Source of the DNA: JAICWP01 sp035252015
GTDB lineage: Bacteria > Acidobacteriota > Terriglobia > Terriglobales > Acidobacteriaceae
Length of the DNA stretch: 64,000 bases
Assembly (NCBI GenBank): GCA_035252015.1
Contig: DATFDP010000121.1
Location: 1-64,000 of the forward strand
Direction: 5' to 3'
Made by a program: the position numbers and the translations under genes. Below the pieces are notes generated by a model, which had not been told where the DNA came from, ran no database searches, and saw only the letters and a list, made by a program, of their open reading frames with translations. Positions 7,916 through 16,616 of the stretch are shown piece after piece; positions within the stretch are counted from its first letter, which is position 1; every line of letters begins with the position of its first letter.

Positions 7916-10555
7916 ATGGCCAGCAAAGCAACTTCCCTCACTGATACCGCCGCTGCCGATTCCAAACTGAAAAACGGCAAGCCTGCAACCAATGGAAAGC
8001 CCAACGGCGCCAATGGAATGCATGACTACACTGCCGAGTCGATCAAGGTGCTGGGCGGCATGGAAGCGGTGCGCAAGCGCCCTGCTATGTACATCGGTTC
8101 CACCGGCGAACTCGGCCTGCACCACCTGGTGTACGAAGTGGTGGACAACTCGGTGGACGAGGCCCTGGCGGGCTTCGCCGAGAAAGTTGACGTCACCATT
8201 CATGACGACAATTCCATTACCGTGGTGGACGACGGCCGTGGTATTCCCGTGGAGGCCATGGAAGTTGATGGCGAAAAAGTGCCGGCGGCCCAGGTAGTGA
8301 TGACGAAGCTGCATGCCGGAGGCAAGTTCGACAGCTCCACCTACAAAGTTTCCGGCGGCTTGCACGGAGTGGGCGTCTCTTGCGTGAATGCACTGAGCGA
8401 AGAGCTGACGCTGGAAATCAAGCGTGACGGTTTTACCTGGGAGCAGACCTACTCCAAGGGCGACCCGACCAGCAAGCTGAAGAAGATGGGCCCGGCGAAG
8501 AAAACGGGAACCAAGGTGCATTTCAAGCCCGACACCACCATCTTCTCCGTCACTGAGTACAACTTCGATACGCTGGCCCAGCGCCTGCGCGAGCTCGCCT
8601 TCCTCAACAAGGGCCTGCTGATCACGCTCACCGACGAGCGCACGTCCGACCCCAAGACGGGTGAAGCGAAGAAGGCGGAGTTCAAGTACAACGGCGGCAT
8701 CGCGGAATTTATCAAGCACCTGAACAAGGGCAAGAGCGTGCTGCACGACCGTCCCATTTACATGGAGGACGATCGAGACGGCGTGCACATGGAGATTGGC
8801 CTGCAATACAACGACGGCTACTCCGAATCCGTCTTCAGTTTCGCCAACAACATCAACACGGTGGACGGCGGTACGCACCTGAGCGGTTTCCGCACCTCGC
8901 TCACCCGCACCATCAACTATGCCGGCCAGCAGCTGGCCCTGTTCAAGGATGTGAAAGAAAACCTGACGGGCGACGACGTCCGGGAAGGCCTGGTAGCAGT
9001 GATAAGTGTGAAGCTGCCGCAGCCGCAGTTTGAAGGACAAACCAAGGGGAAGCTGAATTCCGATATCGCTGGCATTGTTCAGGCCTTCGTCAACGAGCGC
9101 CTGGGCGCATTCTTCGAGCAGAACCAGGCGGTGGCCAAGCGCGTGATCAACAAGGCCATTGACGCCGCCCGCGCCCGTGAAGCGGCGCGCAAAGCCCGCG
9201 ACCTGACCCGGCGCAAAGGCGCGCTGGATGGCGGCGGCCTGCCCGGCAAGCTGGCTGACTGCTCCGAGCGCGACCCGAACCGCTGCGAGCTATTCCTAGT
9301 GGAGGGCGAAAGCGCCGGCGGCACTGCCAAGCAGGGCCGCGACCGCCGTTTCCAGGCCATTCTGCCGCTCAAGGGCAAGATTCTGAATGTCGAGAAGGCG
9401 CGCTACGACAAAATGCTGGGGCACGAAGAAATCCGCGCCATGATCACGGCTTTGGGCACCGGCATCGCTAAGGAGGACTTTGATCCTACCAAGCTGCGCT
9501 ACGGCAAGGTCATCCTGATGACCGACGCCGACGTGGACGGCTCTCACATACGCACCCTTTTGCTGACGTTCTTTTTCCGCCACATGCAGGAACTGATTAA
9601 GCGCAACAACGTGTTTATCGCGCAGCCGCCACTCTACGGGGTTAAGAAAGGCAAGTCGCTGCAATACATCAAGGACGACCGTGAGTTCGTGAAGGTCATG
9701 GTGAAGCGCGCGGCCGAAGGGTTGGTAGTACGTTACGGCGAAGGCGCTGCGCGCTTGGAAGGCGCACCGTTAACCAAGTTCATGACCGTCCTCAACGAGT
9801 ACCTGGTCTTTTTCGACAAAGTGGACAAGCGCCTGCGCGACGATAAGGTGACCGAGCTGTTGCCCAAGCTTGATCTTTCCAAGCGCGCTGATTTCGAGGG
9901 CGACAAGAAGACCACGCCGAAAAAGCTAGAGAAGCTGGAAAAAGAGCTGAAGAAAATCCTTAAAGACCGCGGCTTTAAAAGTGTCGAGCTGCGCCACGAC
10001 GACGAGCACAGCCTATGGGAAGTGGCTTTCGTCAACTCCCAGGGCGCTGAGCACGTCATTAACTGGGAGCTGGCGTCCTCGCCCGAATATCGTCAGATGA
10101 TGGCCAAGTACAAGCAGATCGAGGCCAACATGGAGCCGCCTTTCGTTATCGAGACGCTGGCCAAAGGTTCCGCCAATAGCGGCGGGGAAGAGCTGAGCGA
10201 CGCCGAGCGAGAGGAGCAGGAAAAGGCGCAGAAGAAGGCGCCCAAGGCTGCTAAAAAGAAAGCTGCCGAGCCTGAGACGGTGGAGAAAACTTCGCCGCGC
10301 GAACTCTTCGAATACGTGCTCAACGAAGGCCGCAAGGACTTCACTATCCAGCGCTACAAAGGCCTGGGCGAGATGACCGCGGAGCAACTCTGGCAAACCA
10401 CCATGGATCCCGAGCGCCGCACCCTGCTCTCGGTGAAGCTGGAAGACATCGCCGAGTGCGAGACCATCTTCACCACGCTCATGGGCGAAGACGTGGAAGC
10501 CCGCCGCAAGTTCATCGAAGAGAACGCGCTTGACGTGAAGAACCTGGACATCTAG
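7916..10555 (+). CDS. gyrB: DNA gyrase subunit B
   Basis: The ATPase subunit of the type II topoisomerase that introduces negative supercoils. The 879-residue protein has a GHKL ATPase domain (EVVDNSVDEALAG near residue 75), the transducer, a Toprim domain (EGESAGGTAKQGRDRRFQAI near 462 and DADVDGSHIRT near 536), and the C-terminal QRYKGLGEM segment. A Lys/Glu-rich insertion of about 160 residues between Toprim and the tail (about 640-795) corresponds to the insert known from long Gram-negative GyrBs. The N-terminal ~38 residues are Ala/Asn-rich and probably disordered. Confidence 0.97.
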   Translation: MASKATSLTDTAAADSKLKNGKPATNGKPNGANGMHDYTAESIKVLGGMEAVRKRPAMYIGSTGELGLHHLVYEVVDNSVDEALAGFAEKVDVTIHDDNSITVVDDGRGIPVEAMEVDGEKVPAAQVVMTKLHAGGKFDSSTYKVSGGLHGVGVSCVNALSEELTLEIKRDGFTWEQTYSKGDPTSKLKKMGPAKKTGTKVHFKPDTTIFSVTEYNFDTLAQRLRELAFLNKGLLITLTDERTSDPKTGEAKKAEFKYNGGIAEFIKHLNKGKSVLHDRPIYMEDDRDGVHMEIGLQYNDGYSESVFSFANNINTVDGGTHLSGFRTSLTRTINYAGQQLALFKDVKENLTGDDVREGLVAVISVKLPQPQFEGQTKGKLNSDIAGIVQAFVNERLGAFFEQNQAVAKRVINKAIDAARAREAARKARDLTRRKGALDGGGLPGKLADCSERDPNRCELFLVEGESAGGTAKQGRDRRFQAILPLKGKILNVEKARYDKMLGHEEIRAMITALGTGIAKEDFDPTKLRYGKVILMTDADVDGSHIRTLLLTFFFRHMQELIKRNNVFIAQPPLYGVKKGKSLQYIKDDREFVKVMVKRAAEGLVVRYGEGAARLEGAPLTKFMTVLNEYLVFFDKVDKRLRDDKVTELLPKLDLSKRADFEGDKKTTPKKLEKLEKELKKILKDRGFKSVELRHDDEHSLWEVAFVNSQGAEHVINWELASSPEYRQMMAKYKQIEANMEPPFVIETLAKGSANSGGEELSDAEREEQEKAQKKAPKAAKKKAAEPETVEKTSPRELFEYVLNEGRKDFTIQRYKGLGEMTAEQLWQTTMDPERRTLLSVKLEDIAECETIFTTLMGEDVEARRKFIEENALDVKNLDI

Positions 10556-10629
10556 TTTGAAGGTGTCGCCACACAATTACTCCTTAGTCGCGGGTCAACG
10601 CGGAAAACCGGATTAAAATCGAAATCGTT

Positions 10630-10664
10630 GGTGGAGACGTAGCTTGCTGCGTCTCTCACCTTTT
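10630..10664 (+). terminator. Probable gyrB terminator hairpin
   Basis: GGTGGAGACG (10630-10639) pairs with CGTCTC-t-CACC (10650-10660), with AGC/GCT able to extend the stem inward, followed by TTTT (10661-10664). It lies 75 nt after the gyrB stop on the same strand. The T-run is short, so efficiency is uncertain. Confidence 0.55.
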
Positions 10665-10671
10665 GCGAGCC

Positions 10672-10701
10672 TTGTCATCCTGAGCGCAGCGAAGGACCTG
10701 C
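10672..10701. repeat. TGTCATCCTGAGCGCAGCGAAGG element, copy 1
   Basis: A word of the widespread TGTCATCCTGAGCGAAGC type (10673-10695). A second copy in the opposite orientation is at 12824-12841 (16 of 18 matching bases). Reading it on the reverse strand yields the RCAQDDK peptide often seen in false ORFs. The remaining gap up to 10936 shows no gene. Confidence 0.6.
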
Positions 10702-10936
10702 TTTTGTAACGCAGAACGCGGACAACCATGGGAACAGCACGTCCTTGCGGATTTTATGCCGCATTCTGAATCAGCATGATAATGCCAACGTTTGTCTAGA
10801 CGGCGGACAAAGAACCACTTTGGCAAGGTAATCACCTCCCGGTTACGCGCGGTGGGCGCGGGTTTCGCGCAATTCTCCCGCACACCGACGTTCTACATAC
10901 GAAGGCCGGAAAGATAGGCGCCTCCCTCCCGGACCC

Positions 10937-12475
10937 ATGAAACAACTGAGGGCAAGGACCATGAAGAAATTCATTGCAGTCGCAGTGTGTTTGTTTTCAG
11001 CATTAACATTGGCGCAAGAAAAGCCGGCGCCGCAGGAGAAAGTGGCGCAGGATAATGCGCCCGCGCTCACCATCTACAATCAGAACTTCTTTGTCGCCCG
11101 GGAGCGCCTGCCGCTCGCTTTGCACGCCGGTGTCAACCACGTGCAGTACGCAGGCATGACCAGCATGCTGGAGCCGGATTCGGTGATCCTGCGCGATCCT
11201 GCCGGTCGCGCCCTGCAGATCCTGGAGCAGAACTACCGCAACGATCCCATCTCGCAGGAGCTACTGCTCTCCATGTATGAAGGAAAAACCATTGATTTCC
11301 TGGTGCAGCGCGGGGAGCACCAGGAAACCGTGCGCGGCAAAGTCATCCGCAGCGGCTACATTCCCAGCGTCACGTATGGCGGCGGCTATCCCCAGCCCGG
11401 GATGGGCCAGCCGATTGTCGAAGTGGATGGCGTCCTTCGCTTCGGCCTGCCCGGCCAGCCGCTGTTTCCGGCCTTGGGTGCCGATTCCATTCTGAAGCCC
11501 ACGCTTAGCTGGCTGTTGGAGACAAATCAGCCCGGAAATTTTGACGCAGAAATTTCCTATGTCAGCGGTGGAATGAGCTGGCAGGCCGACTACAACCTGG
11601 TGCTCGCCGATGGCAGCGAGCGCGGCATCAACCTGCTGGACCTGGTGGGTTGGATCACCATGCGCAACCAGAGCGGCAAGACCTATGAGAATGCGCGCAT
11701 CAAGCTGCTGGCCGGCGACGTGAGCAAACTCCAGGCGCCTACTAACGCCCAGCGGGTGTACGCAGGAGTCGCCAAGGCCATGGCCGATGAAGCCATGGCG
11801 CCGGTGGTGAGAGAAAAGTCGTTCGATGAATTCCACCTCTACACCCTGCAGCGTCCCACCACCTTGCGCGACCAGCAAACCAAGCAGGTGGAGTTCGTGC
11901 GCGCTACCGGAATTCACTCGCAAAGGCTGTACATCTACGACGGCGCCAACCTTGCCAATTACACGTATTACAGTCCAGAGCAGGCGCGCCAGGACGTGAG
12001 CTACGGCACTGCTTCCAACCCCAAGGTTTGGGTGATGCAGGAGTTCAAGAACTCAGAAGCTAACCACCTGGGCATCGCCTTGCCCAAAGGCCGGCTGCGC
12101 TTCTACCGGCGTGATACAGACGGGCACCTCGAATTTGTAGGCGAGAACACCATCGACCACACACCCAAGGACGAAACGGTGCGTGTATACACGGGCAACT
12201 CCTTCGATGTGGTGGGTGAGCGGCGACGCACCAATATTCACGTGGATTCCGCTAACCGCTGGATGGAGGAATCATTCGAAATTAGGTTGCGAAACCACAA
12301 AAAGGAACCGGTTAACGTGCGCGTGGTGGAACACCTTTATCGCTGGACGACCTGGAAGCTGCTCGAGCAGTCGCACCAATACCGAAAGACAGACGCGCAG
12401 ACCATTGAATTTCCGGTCACGGTTGCGCCCAATGGAGAGCAGGTGGTCACGTACCTGGTGCACTACTCGTGGTAG
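10937..12475 (+). CDS. Secreted DUF4139-domain protein
   Basis: A 512-residue exported protein with a signal peptide (MKKFIAVAVCLFSALTLAQ after the internal ATG at 10961; the ATG at 10937 adds eight residues). The middle and C-terminal parts match the DUF4139 family: WLLETNQPGNFDAEISYVSG, GGMSWQADYNLVLADG, and a late beta-rich section ending VVTYLVHYSW. The family's biochemical role is unknown. It is flanked by repeat-rich gaps and appears to be a single-gene transcript. Both starts lack a well-spaced Shine-Dalgarno sequence. Confidence 0.8.
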   Translation: MKQLRARTMKKFIAVAVCLFSALTLAQEKPAPQEKVAQDNAPALTIYNQNFFVARERLPLALHAGVNHVQYAGMTSMLEPDSVILRDPAGRALQILEQNYRNDPISQELLLSMYEGKTIDFLVQRGEHQETVRGKVIRSGYIPSVTYGGGYPQPGMGQPIVEVDGVLRFGLPGQPLFPALGADSILKPTLSWLLETNQPGNFDAEISYVSGGMSWQADYNLVLADGSERGINLLDLVGWITMRNQSGKTYENARIKLLAGDVSKLQAPTNAQRVYAGVAKAMADEAMAPVVREKSFDEFHLYTLQRPTTLRDQQTKQVEFVRATGIHSQRLYIYDGANLANYTYYSPEQARQDVSYGTASNPKVWVMQEFKNSEANHLGIALPKGRLRFYRRDTDGHLEFVGENTIDHTPKDETVRVYTGNSFDVVGERRRTNIHVDSANRWMEESFEIRLRNHKKEPVNVRVVEHLYRWTTWKLLEQSHQYRKTDAQTIEFPVTVAPNGEQVVTYLVHYSW

Positions 12476-12486
12476 GAGGTGCGCTG

Positions 12487-12517
12487 GTGTAGAGGCGGGG
12501 CTCCGCCTCGTCCACAC
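12487..12517. repeat. Palindromic GTGTGG...CCACAC element, copy 2 (short)
   Basis: GTGTAG (12487-12492) to CCACAC (12512-12517) enclosing a perfect 7-bp stem, GAGGCGG (12492-12498) and CCGCCTC (12503-12509), with loop GGCT. It lies 11 nt after the DUF4139 stop. Same family as 7023-7075 and 25380-25434. Confidence 0.6.
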
Positions 12518-12527
12518 ACAATAATTC

Positions 12528-12560
12528 GCACATCCGCGCCCTTCTTAGGTGCGGATGTGC
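12528..12560. repeat. Perfect 10-bp inverted repeat
   Basis: GCACATCCGC (12528-12537) and GCGGATGTGC (12551-12560) form a perfect 10-bp stem with a 13-nt loop, followed by TCATTTG. It may act as a terminator for the DUF4139 gene, though the T-tract is poor. Confidence 0.5.
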
Positions 12561-12906
12561 TCATTTGACGAGGCTTCTGGAGCAAGGAAGTTAAGGATTT
12601 GCGGGCCTTTGTAGCGGCTGGCTGGCTGACTAGTCGCGGGCCGGTTAGCCAGGCGACCAGGCAGCCATCCAGCTCAGCACGTGTTCTTTATAGCTCAACT
12701 CTTCTGAATTCCAAACACACCGAAGTACATGACCGAGGAGGGAAGTCCCACAATCGTCGTGGTGCCTGCCAGCGAACGTGATGCCCTTTCGGCTTCATGG
12801 GCGGGTTCGGCGGGAACCGGCCTGCTTCGCTCAGGGTGACAGGATTAGAGTTGCGCCTGCGGTGGGAGAACCCGCTTCGCTCCTGTGCTGCTAGAATAAA
12901 AGAGCG
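12561..12906. other. Upstream region of mfd
   Basis: About 345 bp with no supportable gene. It includes the second TGTCA-CCTGAGCG element (GCTTCGCTCAGGGTGACA, 12824-12841), followed by a related GCTTCGCTC word (12870-12878). The segment ends 6 nt after an AATAAAA tract just before the mfd start. No strong promoter match was found. Confidence 0.4.
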
Positions 12907-15900
12907 ATGGTTCTCCCCTTCGTCCGCGAACTCTTCGCGGACGCGGAAAATCTGGCTCCCCTGTCGCGTGCGGCCTCCCACCTGAGGGAGGGCACGGGAC
13001 GGTTGAGTGTCTCCGGCCTTACCCCTGCCGCTAAAGCACTGGCGACAGTTCTGCTACATCGCCTTGCGGGGCGGCCCTTGGTGCTAGTGGTAGCCGATAA
13101 TCGTACCGCCGAGGACTTCGTTCCCGTGCTGCAGGCGTTTTGCAGCCTGACTGGCGCCGCCCAACCCGAATCCGTTGTCGCATTGCCCTCGAGGGACGTG
13201 CTGCCCTTTCAGAATCTCTCTCCGCATCCGGAGATCCAGGAAGCCCGGGCCACGGCGTTGTGGAAGATCGCAACCGGTGCCGCCGCCATCGTGGTGGCCC
13301 CTGTCGCATCCACCGCTATCCGCCTGCGCGCTGTGGAGTTCTATGCCGATTTGGCGCGGGTGGTGCGCCGTGGCGAAACCGTGGATATGGAAGCTCTGGC
13401 GCGCCACCTGAATATCGCCGGATACACCGCTGCCGACGTGGTGGAGATGCCTGGTGAATACGCTGTGCGCGGCGGCATCCTTGACGTGTACTCGCCCGAA
13501 GCCGAGCGGCCGGTGCGAATCGAGCTTTTTGGGGATGAGGTGGAGTCCATCCGCAAGTTCGATCCCGTCACCCAGCGTTCTTCCACGCCGGTGGACGAAG
13601 CGGTGTTGCTGCCGCTAAGCGAAACTCCAGCCACCGAGGAATTACTGAGTGCGATTCACGCCCGGCTCTCTGGGCGGCGAGTTACCGGCAGCGAGGGGGT
13701 CCTGGAGGAGGCGGCGCTGGCGGCCGGCGTAACTGTGTTTCCCGGTTGGGAGTTCTACGCGCCTGTGGCAGGTGCAAGTTCGACGCTTTTCGACCTGCTG
13801 CCCCGCGCGGCCGCGGTGCTGGACGAACCAGACGCAGTGCAGAGCGAGTTCGAGCACTTCTGGGAGCGCTTGGGCGAAATCCATGAGCGCAGCGGCATCG
13901 GCAACCTGGTAAGGGCTGAAGATTTGTACTTCGCACCCGAACATTGGGAACACCGGGTCAACCAGCTTGCGGTGATAGAAGTCGAGCATCTGGGCATTAC
14001 CCGCTCAGGACAGGAACAACTGGCGCTTACTTCCCAGCCCACCACGCGGTTTCACGGATCTGTGCCTGCCATGGTGGAGGAAGTACAGAAGCTCACCGCC
14101 GAAGGCAAGCAGGTGCTGTTTGCCGCCGCCAACACGGGCGAACTGGAGCGCCTGGCTGATATTTTCACCGAGTACAACGTGCCTTACCGTTTGGGCAGCC
14201 CGGTGCGCCCAGGCGGCGAGAGCTACGCCGAAGAGACCTCGTACTTCTCCGGTGAGGTCTACGCCACCACCGTGGTCAAAGCCTATGTGCCCGATGGCGT
14301 GCTGCTGCCACAGGCGGCGCTGGTTATTTTCGGCTCGCGCGACCTGTTTGACGAGTCGGAAGCGGTAGTCGCGCGCCCGCAGCGGCCAAAATCCAAGACC
14401 TCTACCTTCCTCTCCGATTTTCGCGACCTGGCAGTGGGCGATTACGTGGTGCACGTGGAGCACGGCATCGGCATGTACCAGGGGTTGAAGGAAATTGCGC
14501 AGCAGGATGGCAAAGCCGAGTTCATGCTGCTGGAGTACGCTGAAGGGGCCAAGCTCTATGTGCCGCTCACCCGCCTAGACCTGGTGCAGAAATACCGGTC
14601 GGCAGAAGGGGCCAAACCCGCGCTCAGCCGCCTGGGCACCGCTACCTGGGCCAAAACCAAAGCGCGGGTCAAGAAGGCCATGCAGGACATGGCCGACGAA
14701 CTGCTCAAGCTGTATGCCGAGCGCAAGATGGTGGAAGGCCACGCCTTCACCTCTGACAACGAGTGGCAGCGCGAATTTGAGGACGCCTTTGAGTTCCAGG
14801 AAACGGAAGACCAGGAGCTGGCCATCTCCGATGTCAAGCGCGACATGGAAGTGCAGCAGCCCATGGACCGGCTGCTGTGTGGCGACGTGGGCTACGGCAA
14901 GACGGAAGTGGCCATGCGCGCGGCCTTCAAGGCGGTCAGCGACAACCATCAGGTGGCGGTGCTGGCGCCCACTACTGTGCTCGCTTTCCAGCACTACGAG
15001 ACTTTCAAGTCGCGCTTCGCCGCTTTTCCCGTCGACATTGAGATGATCAGCCGTTTCCGCACCGCCGCGCAGCAAAGAGAAATCCTGCAGCGGGTAGAGG
15101 CGGGCAAGGTGGACATTCTGATCGGTACCCACCGCCTGCTCTCGAAAGACGTGAAATTCACCAACCTCGGCCTGCTGATCGTGGATGAGGAGCAGCGCTT
15201 CGGCGTGCGGCACAAGGAACGCCTCAAGCAGATGCGTAAGGATGTGGACGTGCTCACCATGTCGGCCACACCCATTCCGCGCACGTTGCACATGTCACTG
15301 GTCGGCCTGCGCGACATGAGCGTGATCGAAACCCCGCCCCGCGACCGAATTGCCATCCAGACGGTGGTGGCCGCGTGGGACGAAAAGCTGATCAAGTCGG
15401 CCATCGAGCAGGAACTTGAGCGCGGTGGGCAAGTCTATTTCGTGCACAACCGTGTCGACAGTATCTTCGAAATCGCTGCAAAGGTGCAGGAACTGGTGCC
15501 AGGGGCGCGTATTATCGTGGGCCACGGCCAGATGGCTGAGCGCGAACTGGAAAAGATGATGCTGAAGTTCATGCATCACGAGGCTGATGTGCTGGTGGCC
15601 ACCACCATCATCGAGAACGGCCTCGATATACCGCTGTGCAACACCATTATCATCAATCGCGCTGACCGCTATGGCCTCTCCGAGCTCTACCAGTTGCGCG
15701 GGCGGGTGGGCCGCTCCAATCGCCGCGCCTACGCTTACCTACTGCTACCGGCGGAGCTGGAGTTGACCCCGCTGGCGCGCCGCCGCCTGGCCGCGCTCAA
15801 GGAATTTTCTGATTTAGGCGCGGGATTCAAAATCGCGGCGCTCGACTTGGAGCTGCGCGGAGCCGGCAACATGCTGGGTGGGGAACAGAGCGGGCATATC

Positions 15901-16464
15901 GAAGCCGTGGGTTTTGAGCTTTACACCTCCATGCTGGAGCGTGCGGTGCGCGAACTGAAGGGGGAGGTGGCAGCGGAAGAAGTAGAGGCCCAGCTCAATC
16001 TCGGTCTGAATATTCGGATTCCGGCAGAGTACATCGGGGAGGAAAACCAGCGCCTGCGCATGTATAAGCGCATTGCCGGGGTGGAGAACGATAGCCAACT
16101 GGCTGACGCGCGTGCCGAGCTGGAAGACCGCTATGGCGAGGCTCCCCAACCAGTGCGCAACCTACTCGACTACGCCATGCTGCGGTTGCTGTGCAATCGT
16201 GTGGGCGTTACGCGGGTGGAGCGCAAGCGCGATCTGGTAAGCGTTAACTTCACCCAGAATGCCGCAGTGGAACCAGAGAAGCTTGCCCGCTTCGTTTCCA
16301 CCCAGCGTGGGGCCCAGTTCACACCCGGGGGAACCTTGAAATTCTTTGTCAAGGGCGCCACCCAGGCAGAGGACGTGCTCGCGCGCATTCGCGGAGTACT
16401 GCAAGAGCTGACAGGAGCGGTGTCGGGGCCAGGGGCAGAGGAGACGTCGGGAGTGACATCGTAG
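12907..16464 (+). CDS. mfd: Transcription-repair coupling factor Mfd
   Basis: An ATP-dependent translocase that removes RNA polymerase stalled at DNA lesions and recruits UvrA. The 1185-residue protein has an N-terminal UvrB-like module (about 1-450), the CarD-like RNA-polymerase interaction domain (VGDYVVHVEHGIGMYQGL near 510), a RecG-like helicase with Walker A GDVGYGKTEV near 659, DEEQRFG near 759, and GRVGRS in motif VI, followed by the C-terminal TRCF domain. Length and order match the family. The start ATG at 12907 is the only good N-terminal choice. Confidence 0.96.
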   Translation: MVLPFVRELFADAENLAPLSRAASHLREGTGRLSVSGLTPAAKALATVLLHRLAGRPLVLVVADNRTAEDFVPVLQAFCSLTGAAQPESVVALPSRDVLPFQNLSPHPEIQEARATALWKIATGAAAIVVAPVASTAIRLRAVEFYADLARVVRRGETVDMEALARHLNIAGYTAADVVEMPGEYAVRGGILDVYSPEAERPVRIELFGDEVESIRKFDPVTQRSSTPVDEAVLLPLSETPATEELLSAIHARLSGRRVTGSEGVLEEAALAAGVTVFPGWEFYAPVAGASSTLFDLLPRAAAVLDEPDAVQSEFEHFWERLGEIHERSGIGNLVRAEDLYFAPEHWEHRVNQLAVIEVEHLGITRSGQEQLALTSQPTTRFHGSVPAMVEEVQKLTAEGKQVLFAAANTGELERLADIFTEYNVPYRLGSPVRPGGESYAEETSYFSGEVYATTVVKAYVPDGVLLPQAALVIFGSRDLFDESEAVVARPQRPKSKTSTFLSDFRDLAVGDYVVHVEHGIGMYQGLKEIAQQDGKAEFMLLEYAEGAKLYVPLTRLDLVQKYRSAEGAKPALSRLGTATWAKTKARVKKAMQDMADELLKLYAERKMVEGHAFTSDNEWQREFEDAFEFQETEDQELAISDVKRDMEVQQPMDRLLCGDVGYGKTEVAMRAAFKAVSDNHQVAVLAPTTVLAFQHYETFKSRFAAFPVDIEMISRFRTAAQQREILQRVEAGKVDILIGTHRLLSKDVKFTNLGLLIVDEEQRFGVRHKERLKQMRKDVDVLTMSATPIPRTLHMSLVGLRDMSVIETPPRDRIAIQTVVAAWDEKLIKSAIEQELERGGQVYFVHNRVDSIFEIAAKVQELVPGARIIVGHGQMAERELEKMMLKFMHHEADVLVATTIIENGLDIPLCNTIIINRADRYGLSELYQLRGRVGRSNRRAYAYLLLPAELELTPLARRRLAALKEFSDLGAGFKIAALDLELRGAGNMLGGEQSGHIEAVGFELYTSMLERAVRELKGEVAAEEVEAQLNLGLNIRIPAEYIGEENQRLRMYKRIAGVENDSQLADARAELEDRYGEAPQPVRNLLDYAMLRLLCNRVGVTRVERKRDLVSVNFTQNAAVEPEKLARFVSTQRGAQFTPGGTLKFFVKGATQAEDVLARIRGVLQELTGAVSGPGAEETSGVTS

Positions 16465-16465
16465 T

Positions 16466-16545
16466 CTCAGGTTTCAATGTTTCAATATTTCAGAGTCTCA
16501 ACATCAAGACCCCGTATCTGGAAAACCTGCGAAACCTGAGAAGGC
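16466..16545. repeat. GTTTCAATGTTTCAA stutter repeat
   Basis: The mfd-DUF885 gap carries GTTTCAATGTTTCAATATTTC, then CTGCGAAACCTGAGAA on the right, so TTTC/GAAA words recur in both directions. A relative is at 31912-31975. No terminator T-run is seen. Confidence 0.5.
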
Positions 16546-16616
16546 CTAAAGGCATCGCGCCTGCCGACAGCCCCTTCTCTGTGATACCTTTACACGTTTG
16601 CGCGAGGGGCGTCGCG

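Noticed and set aside
10656..10883. 75-codon open frame on the reverse strand with RCAQDDK
   Set aside because: It translates the TGTCATCCTGAGCG repeat, a known source of false proteins; no ribosome binding site.
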